A stretch of 64,000 bases of DNA, from NCBI RefSeq assembly GCF_015602705.1, contig NZ_CP059081.1, positions 2,427,702 to 2,491,701 of the forward strand, read 5' to 3'. The notes below the pieces were generated by a model. That model was not told where the DNA came from. It ran no database searches and was given only the letters and a program-made list of their open reading frames with translations. Shown piece by piece: positions 56,535 through 64,000 of this stretch. Every line of letters begins with the position of its first letter. The first letter of the stretch is position 1. A program made the translations under genes and the position numbers. Origin of the DNA: Acinetobacter lwoffii. Lineage in GTDB: Bacteria; Pseudomonadota; Gammaproteobacteria; Pseudomonadales; Moraxellaceae.

Positions 56535-58005
56535 TGACATACTCCCACCACTTTCACGATGTTCAAGTGGGGGATTCTAAAAGTAAAAGCTCTTAGGTGA
56601 CTTCCTCACGGATTTCACTTGCTTTCTGCTTCGCAAGGCGACCTTTACCGCATCCACCCTCCACAGACAAAACGGTATGTCCTACCGCCAAAATATTGCG
56701 AGAAGCATTAATATCTGCATTCTCGCCAAAGCTACACTCGACACAACTAAAGTTTGCTTGAGTAAGCCTATTTTCTTTTGCAACGTGACCACATGAACTA
56801 CAAGTCTGACTTGTTATTTAGGGTCAACTTTAACGAGTAAACCACCTCGCCATTGCTGTTTGTACACCAACATATTAACAAGCATTGACCAACCTTGATC
56901 CAGGATTGATTTATTTAAGCCGGACTTGGCTTTAACATTCTTTCCTTTTTTCTCGATTGAGCCTTTCGCTGACTTCGACATATTGGCTACTTTTAAGTCC
57001 TCAACTACGATCATTGCGTGGTTTTTGCTGAGCGTTGTGGTGACTTTGTGCAAGTAGTCATGCCGAATATTGGCAATATGATGGTGTAATGTATTGATCT
57101 TGAGATTCAGCTTTTTCCAATTTTGACTGAACTTGTTTTTCTTTCTCAGCTTGCGCTGAAGCCTAGCCAACTTTACTTGATTGGCCTTGAAACTATTGAT
57201 CGGGTCGAATACTTGACCACTAGACGTTGTAATTAACTTTTTAACACCTAAATCAATGCCAACGGCTGATTTTGATGGGTGGACTGGTGCTTCTACTGTG
57301 TTTTCAGCACCAAATGACACATACCATTTCCCGACATGCTTTGAGATTGTGACGTTCTTAATCTCACCCACAATATTTTGTGATTTTCTGAATTTCACAA
57401 CGCCAATGTCATTAGGTAACTTAACTTGGTTGCCTTTAACCCAACAATATCTGCCAAATTGAACAATACGAATGGAATCATAACCATCAGATTTCTTTTT
57501 GAATCGTGGCATAAGTGGTCTAAGTTGAACTTCACCACCATCGGATAATTTAAAAAATCGTGGCTTCTTAGCTCTAAATGGTTTTTGCTTTAACTTAGCT
57601 TGTTCCTTTTTGTTAAAAAACTTCCCCCAAGCATCACCAAGATCACGAACTTTTTGTTGGAGTGAAACGCCATTTGAGCTGTTTTCTAGAAAAGCACATT
57701 CAGGTTTTTTGCGTAATTCAGGAATTTTATTGACTAAATTAACTTTGTTGATTCGCTCATTATTAGCAAGCATCTCGAACGAAACAGCTAAAATTTGATT
57801 CCAAACAAAACGTGCAGAGCCAAGCAACTTGTTTAAAACAAGCTCCTGTTCCGCATTAGGCTCAAGCCTAAATTTGTACGCTTTGTTGATCTTCATTTCG
57901 CCTTAAATCTATTTAGATACAGAAACTTAATGCAAATTATTCTATCATATTGCACTAAAAAAAAGTCGTGAAATTCACCTCCACCCTAATGTTGGGTGGA
58001 GTCCT
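56535..58005. mobile_element. IS605-type element with TnpB only (IS1341-like)
   Basis: A TnpB gene flanked by subterminal hairpins and without TnpA. The left-end hairpin is CTCCACCC (57979-57986) with GGGTGGAG (57994-58001); the right-end hairpin involves CCCACCACTTT (56544-56554) and AAGTGGGGG (56565-56573). No inverted terminal repeats or target duplication, as usual for IS200/IS605 elements. It sits between glnE and the histidine kinase gene. Borders are estimated. Confidence 0.75.
56593..57896 (-). pseudogene. tnpB: TnpB RNA-guided nuclease, frameshifted near its C-terminus
   Basis: 360 residues are open, from ATG at 57896 (AAGGCG upstream) to a TAA at 56814. RuvC-I (VGIDLGVKKLITTSS) and RuvC-II (IVVEDLKVANMSK) are there. 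After VDPK the next bases read AAATAACAAGTCAG; one base more would restore K-Y-T-S-Q and then TCSSCGH, FSCVECSFG (zinc ribbon) and NADINASRNIL (third RuvC Asp), open to a TAA at 56593. A 1-base loss has thus cut off the zinc ribbon and a catalytic residue. The omega RNA would overlap 56540-56750. Confidence 0.9.
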
Positions 58006-58069
58006 CTTTCACACTAAAGATAGCAGGAGTTTTGTCTCAGTGGGAATGTTTTAGTTTGAAATTTACCTT

Positions 58070-59338
58070 TTAAGATTGCTCGGCATGTACATCTTCAAGC
58101 ACTAGCGCCTGATGATCATTGGTAACCATCGGCAAATGCACAGTAAAGGTCGTACCACGGCCCTCTTTGGAATCTACAGCAATTTGACCATGGTTCAGGT
58201 CAATAAAGCGCTTGCAGAGTACCAGACCCAAACCTACCCCTTTCTCTTCAGCTGTGCCTCTGACACTCACACCCAAAGTCGGTTTAAACAGATTCTGCAT
58301 CTGTTCTTCGGTCATGCCCAGGCCAGTATCCTGAATCGTAATCTTGACCTGCTCGCCTTCCATCTCTGCAGCTAAAATCACTTTACCGCCTTGATTCACC
58401 GGGGTAAATTTAAGCGCATTCGACACCAGGTTTTGCAAGACAGAGGTAATCATGTTGATATCCGCATGTACCTTGATGTCTTCAGGGATATTATCGACCA
58501 GTTCGATCTTTTTATTTAAGGCCAAACTTTTCAGTACACTGCAGACAATTTTACTGGACTGTTTCAATTCATAATTGATCGGATGATAAACAAAGCGTCC
58601 ACCCTCTGCCATCGCCCAAGTCAAAAGGCTTTCCAGCAGGTTATAGGTCGATTGTGCATTATCATATAAATAATCCGCGATGCTCTGAATACTGGATTCA
58701 TCCAGTGTGTCACGTTCCTGCGCTAGTACTTCGGAAAAGCCGAGCAAGCCGTGAAACGGTGCACGCAGATCATGCGCAATAATCTGGAAAAATTTAGTTT
58801 TACTGAAATTTTGTGCGCATTGCTGCTCGTATAATTCTTTCAGTTCAGTATGTTCTTGATTGAGCTGAATTCGAATCACTAAACTTTCAGCAAATTGTTT
58901 AATAGTGGCAATATCGTCCTGATCAAACAGTTCGGTCTGATCATCAAAGAAAATGACCTGTCCAAAAGACACACCGCTACTGGATTTTAAATTAAAGGCG
59001 ACTAATCTCTGATGCGCTACACCGAGATCTTTCACATAATTTGACAATTCTGTATAAGCAGGATGCGTCTGGTCAATGACATCTGACTGTTGCAGATACG
59101 CAGGCAGATTCACTTCCTGTGGGGCGTGCAAGGCCCGAAAACCGCGTGGACAGCTGTACCAGATATAGGGTTCCGTGTGGAAGCCGATAATACTGGTTTT
59201 AACGTTTAAAACTTTACGGGCGATCTTACAAAAGGTGTCTAATAGGTTGTTGGAGGTATAGACACCTAAAATGAGAGATATACGGCACGAGCTTAATTGC
59301 TCCGTATTCTGACCGACCTCTAGCAGTTTTAGTTCCAT
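58070..59338 (-). CDS. Sensor histidine kinase with GAF-like domain
   Basis: 422 aa, no membrane segment. GAF-like sensor in the first 165 residues (NLLDTFCKIARKVLNVKTSIIGF ... GVSFGQVIFFDDQTELFDQDDI), a helix, H-box FFQIIAHDLRAPFHGLLGF (His near 190), N-box VLQNLVSNALKFTP, G-boxes IQDTGLGM and GVGLGLVLCKRF. Cytoplasmic sensor. No response regulator lies beside it, so it is an orphan kinase. The TnpB element is inserted just downstream. Confidence 0.88.
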   Translation of the reverse strand: MELKLLEVGQNTEQLSSCRISLILGVYTSNNLLDTFCKIARKVLNVKTSIIGFHTEPYIWYSCPRGFRALHAPQEVNLPAYLQQSDVIDQTHPAYTELSNYVKDLGVAHQRLVAFNLKSSSGVSFGQVIFFDDQTELFDQDDIATIKQFAESLVIRIQLNQEHTELKELYEQQCAQNFSKTKFFQIIAHDLRAPFHGLLGFSEVLAQERDTLDESSIQSIADYLYDNAQSTYNLLESLLTWAMAEGGRFVYHPINYELKQSSKIVCSVLKSLALNKKIELVDNIPEDIKVHADINMITSVLQNLVSNALKFTPVNQGGKVILAAEMEGEQVKITIQDTGLGMTEEQMQNLFKPTLGVSVRGTAEEKGVGLGLVLCKRFIDLNHGQIAVDSKEGRGTTFTVHLPMVTNDHQALVLEDVHAEQS

Positions 59339-60007
59339 GTCTGCCTCTCTGAATGTTTATGGAATATAGAAAACACTGCCGACCAAATTCATACAATCAA
59401 TAACAAAGATTCTATATTTACTCAACGATGAAAACTCACCTATAGGTTAAAGGATTTGTTAATCTGTTTCTATTCAGATACATTCTTAACCGCAAAGCAC
59501 TGATATTTAATTGATTAAGAATAACTTGAAAATTTACTATTCGAAAAAAACCTACATAAGTATTTGAAATTAATATATCTCACCTAAAATAAGCATGTTT
59601 ATTTGTATTTACTGTAACACACTACTGACTAAAAAATACCCACTATCACTTTTTATTCTATTTGGAGTAAAAGCTAATGATTTTTCAATTATATAGCTTG
59701 ACCTTATGATTAAAAAGAAATTTTATGTCAGGTTTCATCTATCTAATAACACTCAGAATTATTTTTTAATTTTTAAAAATATCTTAACAATTTCAGTCTA
59801 CAAAATATTTAAATATCAGGATATTGACTAAAAACAGGCCAAAAAAGCCACTGAGAATTGTAAAGATTTTACATTCATTAACAAATTATTTGCAGAAATT
59901 TCGTGTTTTTTATCCTCAATGCAGTTTTAGAAACTGGAATAGTAATATTAAGATAGATCACTTAGAGACTATGCATGTCCAAGCCAAACTCATCGGCTCA
60001 AAACAGC
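59339..60007. other. AT-rich gene-free stretch
   Basis: About 670 bases, very AT-rich. Only short frames without ribosome sites occur. It should hold the promoter of the histidine kinase gene near its left side. No repeat or RNA gene recognised. Confidence 0.5.
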
Positions 60008-60042
60008 TATAAAAAAAGCGGCCTAAAAGACCGCCTTTTTAC
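60008..60042 (-). terminator. Terminator of the pcnB-darP operon
   Basis: On the minus strand, GGCGGTC and GGCCGCT pair around TTTTA with one mismatch and are followed by seven T, just past the darP stop. Confidence 0.8.
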
Positions 60043-60050
60043 ATGGTTGC

Positions 60051-60584
60051 TTAATTGTCAGAAATCAACGCCACTTGCTGTACATAGTTAAACAGCTTTA
60101 ATTTAGAAGCATTCACTTCTTCTTCAGGTGCTTGATTCTTTAAATCACGGTGTACCCGAAGATAATGTTGACGTAAGGTATGACGCTCTGTCGCATTATA
60201 GGTTTTGGTAAATTCATTGATGGCTGGATCTCCATCTTTGACAATTCGATCCACCCAACGCTGTAATTGGGCTGTCTTTTTAAGACCTTGTTTGGGTGTT
60301 AAATAAGACAAAATCACTGTTTCATTTTCATTGCGTAATAATTTACCAATCCGTGAAAATTGACGACGACGTGCTTCATGCGAACTAATTGCCTGCACAT
60401 CAAGTAAGGCGTCAATCAAACGCTCATCTACGGGTAGGTTTTTAATTTGTTTAGCGCTCAGCTCTGCAAGCTGCGCACCTAAAGCAGCCATACGCTGGAC
60501 TGCTTTTTTCTGTTCGGTCTTACTTGCGCGTCCCTCTAAAGAATCAAAATCTTCTTCAGTTAAACTGTTCGGTCGACGTGCCAC
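60051..60584 (-). CDS. darP: Ribosome-associated protein DarP/YjgA (DUF615)
   Basis: 177 aa. RRPNSLTEEDFDSLEGRASKTEQKKAVQRMAALG and EARRRQFSRIGKLLRNE with the C-terminal HTLRQHYLRVHRDLK belong to the YjgA family, which binds late 50S precursors in E. coli. Helical and basic. Last gene of the operon, 2 bases after npr. Here it is linked to rapZ-npr rather than standing alone. Confidence 0.9.
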   Translation of the reverse strand: MARRPNSLTEEDFDSLEGRASKTEQKKAVQRMAALGAQLAELSAKQIKNLPVDERLIDALLDVQAISSHEARRRQFSRIGKLLRNENETVILSYLTPKQGLKKTAQLQRWVDRIVKDGDPAINEFTKTYNATERHTLRQHYLRVHRDLKNQAPEEEVNASKLKLFNYVQQVALISDN

Positions 60585-60586
60585 GA

Positions 60587-60856
60587 TTAATCTGCCTCAT
60601 AAAATTTTGCTGCAAATAGTGCCTGAATTTCAGATAAGGCTTTTTCCTCATCTGCTCCTTCAATCACTAAGCGTAAAGTTGTTCCCTTGCCTGCACCAAG
60701 CATGAGCAATGACATGATATTTTTGGCATCTACCAATTTGTCAGCCTTGCCAATCTGGATACTGGAACGAAATTTGGTGGTAACTTCTATCAGTTTACCA
60801 GATGCGCGTGCATGTAAACCCAGTTTATTAATTACGTCAACTGTCGTATCAATCAT
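60587..60856 (-). CDS. ptsO: HPr-like phosphocarrier NPr
   Basis: 89 aa from ATG at 60856. [20 protein letters not shown] has the phospho-acceptor His15, and [23 protein letters not shown] is the usual HPr helix. The ATG overlaps the rapZ stop as ATGA, and an upstream in-frame ATG at 60898 would need to lie deep within rapZ. It is part of the nitrogen-related phosphotransfer chain; its place after rapZ matches the E. coli rapZ-npr order. Confidence 0.9.
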   Translation of the reverse strand: MIDTTVDVINKLGLHARASGKLIEVTTKFRSSIQIGKADKLVDAKNIMSLLMLGAGKGTTLRLVIEGADEEKALSEIQALFAAKFYEAD

Positions 60857-61704
60857 GACCAGTGCTTCATTTCTCGATGGAGGACTTGAATAGACCATTT
60901 TGCCTCAAGGGCTTTTTTTAGTCTATCCACAATATAAACAGAACGATGCTGACCACCGGTACAACCTATCGACACGGTCATATAATGACGATGCCCTTCG
61001 GCAAAGGTCGGCAACCACTTGTCCAGAAAATGATACAGATCATTGAACATGTCCTCGACCTGATCGCTCTTTTGTAAAAACGCCTGCACCGGCTGATCTA
61101 GCCCTGAAAATTTGCGCAGTTCCAGTTCCCAATGCGGATTTGGCAAATGCCGGACATCAAAGACATAATCGGCATCCAGTGGAATGCCATGCTTATAACC
61201 AAAGGATTGCAGAATCAGGATCAGGTTATCGGCCTGTCCGAGCTTGGACAATAAGGTATGTTTCAGGTCATGTACGCTTTTATCGGTAGTATCGATATGA
61301 ACTGTAGAACGCAACTGAATCGGCATCAACAGGATTTTTTCTTCCTGAATGCATTGATTCAGACTTTTAAAGCGTGACGCCAGAGGATGCGGCCGACGCG
61401 AAGCACTAAAGCGGGCAATCAGCTCCTGATCCTGCGTGGTCAGATAGATAATATCGACCGAACCATGCTGTTGCAGCTGCTCAAATACATGATCAAATTC
61501 TTGTAAATCTGCCCGGGTACTGCGCACATCGACGCCCAGCGCCAACTGTTCCAGATTATTTTCACTGTCCAGTTTGGCCACGATTTCGGGAAGCAATGCC
61601 AAAGGCAAATTATCAATACAGTAATAACCCAGATCTTCAAGCACCTGTAATGCAGATGATTTACCCGAACCAGATTGTCCTGTGACAATTAAAATGCGCT
61701 TCAT
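60853..61704 (-). CDS. rapZ: RNase adapter protein RapZ
   Basis: 283 aa. Walker A GQSGSGKS (9-16) at the N-terminus, VDVRSTRA, and the C-terminal domain with [16 protein letters not shown], typical of RapZ/YvcJ nucleotide-binding proteins. In E. coli it guides RNase E to the small RNA GlmZ and so controls amino-sugar synthesis; the Acinetobacter target is unknown. Follows panC by 18 bases and overlaps npr. Confidence 0.94.
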   Translation of the reverse strand: MKRILIVTGQSGSGKSSALQVLEDLGYYCIDNLPLALLPEIVAKLDSENNLEQLALGVDVRSTRADLQEFDHVFEQLQQHGSVDIIYLTTQDQELIARFSASRRPHPLASRFKSLNQCIQEEKILLMPIQLRSTVHIDTTDKSVHDLKHTLLSKLGQADNLILILQSFGYKHGIPLDADYVFDVRHLPNPHWELELRKFSGLDQPVQAFLQKSDQVEDMFNDLYHFLDKWLPTFAEGHRHYMTVSIGCTGGQHRSVYIVDRLKKALEAKWSIQVLHREMKHWS

Positions 61705-61722
61705 GCATGCTACCCTTTCATC

Positions 61723-62571
61723 TTAGCCGGCAGTGTATTTAACCTGCAGGTTATCGATCAGACGTGTATTCCCCAGCTTTGCAGCTATAAATAACACAAG
61801 ATCTTGATTAAACGTATGAATTTTTTGTAATTCTGGAGTGCGGGCTTCAACATAATCCACCACAAACCCGGCATCGGTTAAAGTCTGGCGAATCTCTGCC
61901 AATACCGTTTCCAGTTCCACACCTGCATGTAATTGCTGTTCAGCCCATTGCAAGCTTCGATAAATGACCGGTGCGATTGCACGATGCTCTTCGCTTAAAT
62001 AACCATTGCGCGAACTTAAAGCCAGGCCATCTTCTGCACGGGCAATCGGTACACCAATCACTTCCAGTGGAATATTCAGGTCTTGTACAAACTGACGAAT
62101 CACCGCCAATTGCTGATAATCTTTCTGGCCAAAGAAGGCGTAATTCGGCTGTACGATATTAAACAATTTAGTGACCACCACCGCCACACCATCAAAATGG
62201 CCGGGACGCTGCAAACCGCATAAATCATTGGTAATGTCAGAGACACTGATATTGGTCAGACGCGGTTTTTTGCCATACATTTGCTCAACCGTCGGCGCAA
62301 ACACGATGTCACAACCAACTTCAGCCAATAGTTGTTGATCCTGTTCAAGCGTGCGCGGATAGCTGTCAAAATCTTCATTGGGCCCAAACTGAATCGGATT
62401 GACAAAGATACTGACCACCACCACATCACACAACTTACGTGCTTCACGCACCAGATTTAAATGTCCCTGATGCAGATTGCCCATGGTCGGTACAAAACCG
62501 ATAATCTTGCGACTGGTACGCGCCGGATTTAATGATGCCGCTAAGCCCTGAATGGTGGTTTCTGTTTTCAT
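61723..62571 (-). CDS. panC: Pantothenate synthetase
   Basis: 282 aa from ATG at 62571, one base after the panB stop; an upstream frame extension inside panB is not used. [19 protein letters not shown] carries the HxGH-like nucleotide motif, then [35 protein letters not shown] and [11 protein letters not shown] with the KMSKS-like loop. It joins pantoate and beta-alanine to pantothenate, the CoA precursor. Confidence 0.96.
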   Translation of the reverse strand: MKTETTIQGLAASLNPARTSRKIIGFVPTMGNLHQGHLNLVREARKLCDVVVVSIFVNPIQFGPNEDFDSYPRTLEQDQQLLAEVGCDIVFAPTVEQMYGKKPRLTNISVSDITNDLCGLQRPGHFDGVAVVVTKLFNIVQPNYAFFGQKDYQQLAVIRQFVQDLNIPLEVIGVPIARAEDGLALSSRNGYLSEEHRAIAPVIYRSLQWAEQQLHAGVELETVLAEIRQTLTDAGFVVDYVEARTPELQKIHTFNQDLVLFIAAKLGNTRLIDNLQVKYTAG

Positions 62572-62572
62572 C

Positions 62573-63382
62573 TTACAATTCAACCTGAAAAGTTTGTTCT
62601 GGTGCCGGGAAAGATCCATCTAAAACTGCAGCATGGTAGGCTTTAAAAGCATCCAGAATGGCTGTCGCACCCGATTGTTCTTGCATAAAATTACGTACAA
62701 ATTTTGCGGTATGTCCAAAAGTCAAACCGAGCATGTCCTGAACCACCAATACCTGACCATCTGTAGCTGCACCTGCACCAATGCCAATGACCGGAATCTG
62801 CGGAAACAGTTCGGTGATTTCCTGGCCAAGCTGTGCTGGTACGCATTCAAGTAGCAATAGTGCAGCACCCGCCTCGACCACTGCCTTACAGTCCGCAATG
62901 AGCTGATCGGCCGCTTCACGGGTACGGGCTTGCAGTTTATAACCGCCAAAGACATGTACCGACTGCGGAGTAAGACCCAAATGCACACACACCGGAATAC
63001 CGTTACGGGTCAGCACTTGCACGGTTTCTGCCAACCATGCACCGCCTTCCATCTTGACCATTTGCGCGCCAGCCTGCATCACGGTTTTCGAACTTTGCAA
63101 GGCATCATTCAAGGTAGCATAGCTCATAAATGGCAAGTCAGTCATGATAAAGGCATGCTGGTTACCACGGCGTACCGCAGCCGTATGATAGGCCATATCT
63201 GCAACCGTGACCGGCAAAGTCGAATCACGCCCCTGAATTGACATTCCCAGAGAATCGCCAATTAAAATGCTGTCCACTTCGGCAATTTCCATGGCTTTGG
63301 CCATACTGGCATCATAGCAAGTCAGACATGAAAATTTGCGTCCATCTGCTTTAAAGCGTCTTAAATCACTCAGACTGACCAT
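62573..63382 (-). CDS. panB: 3-methyl-2-oxobutanoate hydroxymethyltransferase
   Basis: 269 aa, GAGGA upstream. [65 protein letters not shown] and [15 protein letters not shown] are PanB signatures; Mg-binding Asp in LIGDS. First committed step of pantothenate synthesis. Directly before panC, its stop and the panC start only one base apart. Confidence 0.96.
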   Translation of the reverse strand: MVSLSDLRRFKADGRKFSCLTCYDASMAKAMEIAEVDSILIGDSLGMSIQGRDSTLPVTVADMAYHTAAVRRGNQHAFIMTDLPFMSYATLNDALQSSKTVMQAGAQMVKMEGGAWLAETVQVLTRNGIPVCVHLGLTPQSVHVFGGYKLQARTREAADQLIADCKAVVEAGAALLLLECVPAQLGQEITELFPQIPVIGIGAGAATDGQVLVVQDMLGLTFGHTAKFVRNFMQEQSGATAILDAFKAYHAAVLDGSFPAPEQTFQVEL

Positions 63383-63435
63383 GAAAATGTTCCTCTATGC
63401 TTGAAAGTTCTGACGAAGCTACCATCACTTAAAAA

Positions 63436-63921
63436 TTAAATATTTGCCCAGTTGCTGTCATCGAGTACCGCGAGGGTCGACTGTGTGACGATGTCTAGGT
63501 CTTTTAATCTGTGTCCATGAACCTGTATTTCAGGATCAATATCCAGAAGTGGAAGCAGGACAAAATCACGTTCTAATACACCAACATGCGGCACAGTTAA
63601 GCGTTCATTTTGAATCTGCTCATTGCCGTAGAGCAGCAAGTCCAGATCCAGCGTACGTTCGCCCCAATGACGTAAACGTACCCGACCGGCGTCGTGCTCA
63701 AAGGCTTGCAGACGATCTAGCAAGCTTAAAGCGGCCAGATCGGTATTTAACTGCACCACTGCATTCAGATAGTTTGGCTGATCCTGTGGTCCCATCGGTG
63801 GACTTTGATACAGATGCGAAGTTTTCACCTGCCCCAAGGTCGCCAGTTTCTGTACAGCTTCTGCCAGAATCTGGCGTGAATCACCCAGGTTACTGCCCAG
63901 GCCAATATACGTCACGATCAT
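63436..63921 (-). CDS. folK: 6-hydroxymethyl-7,8-dihydropterin pyrophosphokinase
   Basis: 161 aa. YIGLGSNLGDSRQIL at the N-terminus and the HPPK signature RHWGERTLDLDLLLYG with Mg-binding Asp pair, followed by VPHVGVLERDFVLLPL. Folate synthesis. Its ATG overlaps the pcnB stop as ATGA. The order pcnB-folK-panB-panC is common in gammaproteobacteria. Confidence 0.95.
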   Translation of the reverse strand: MIVTYIGLGSNLGDSRQILAEAVQKLATLGQVKTSHLYQSPPMGPQDQPNYLNAVVQLNTDLAALSLLDRLQAFEHDAGRVRLRHWGERTLDLDLLLYGNEQIQNERLTVPHVGVLERDFVLLPLLDIDPEIQVHGHRLKDLDIVTQSTLAVLDDSNWANI

Positions 63922-64000
63922 TGTGTTGGCCCAAATACCACCTGACTCAGATCACGTTTCACCCGCTTACGTTTCATAATCGGATGATCTGCGCCAATTT
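63918..64000 (-). CDS. pcnB: Poly(A) polymerase I (C-terminal end, cut by window edge)
   Basis: Only the last 27 codons are inside: IGADHPIMKRKRVKRDLSQV then VFGPTQ and TGA. The basic tail fits the C-terminus of PcnB, and pcnB upstream of folK is the usual order, so the call rests mainly on context. Confidence 0.7.
   Translation of the reverse strand, partial: IGADHPIMKRKRVKRDLSQVVFGPTQ

Noticed and set aside
59824..60012. 62-codon open frame in the gene-free stretch
   Set aside because: TTG start without ribosome site, composition set by AT-rich DNA, runs into the darP terminator.
60857..60898. Longer ptsO start within rapZ
   Set aside because: The ATGA overlap gives the normal NPr length with His15.

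Overview
The window looks like a chromosomal segment of an Acinetobacter species (gammaproteobacterium, moderate to low GC). The support is gene content and order: thrS-infC-rpmI-rplT-pheS-pheT-ihfA in the ancestral order, a baeSR pair of Acinetobacter type, a lipooligosaccharide outer-core style glycosyltransferase cluster between aspS and ilvE, and a pcnB-folK-panB-panC chain. No plasmid, phage or rRNA/tRNA genes were seen.

Region 1 (1-13.3 kb) is the translation macro-operon on the minus strand, opened up by insertions. thrS and infC lie at 10.8-13.2 kb, rpmI and rplT at 5.9-6.4 kb, pheS-pheT-ihfA at 1-3.7 kb. The gaps hold accessory genes: a small heat-shock protein with a heat-type promoter and a predicted RNA thermometer, a YfcG-like GST, an IS4-family element, a YqaA-type membrane protein, a GNAT acetyltransferase and a tail-anchored protein. 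infC uses an AUU start. The thrS leader carries a hairpin whose 7-nt loop copies the anticodon loop of tRNA-Thr(GGU).

Region 2 (13.4-26.8 kb): two adjacent genes, each cut by one in-frame stop (racemase/aldolase-like and FAD-linked oxidase-like), an acyl-CoA synthetase, trpF-trpB, a cobalamin riboswitch with a BtuB-like receptor followed by a PduO-type cobalamin adenosyltransferase, a glycerophosphodiesterase, an acyl-CoA desaturase with a coiled-coil tail, and SelO.

Region 3 (26.8-44.8 kb) is envelope and stress: an uncharacterised lipoprotein plus outer-membrane barrel pair, BaeSR with a divergent Spy-like lipoprotein, two tandem acyl-CoA dehydrogenases, PsiE with a possible Pho box, an IS110-family element with a candidate bridge RNA, an RcnB-like protein, a phospholipase D-family enzyme, and a ZnuD-like zinc receptor behind a near-perfect Zur operator.

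Region 4 (44.9-56.5 kb) runs from aspS through a small membrane protein, a late acyltransferase and five glycosyltransferases to ilvE and glnE. The middle is very AT-rich and is probably the outer-core LOS locus. Region 5 (56.5-64 kb) holds a TnpB-only IS605-type element with a frameshifted tnpB, an orphan GAF histidine kinase, and a compact minus-strand operon pcnB-folK-panB-panC-rapZ-npr-darP. Short paired inverted repeats (2.6, 17.9, 38.9 and 40.1 kb) recur between genes.
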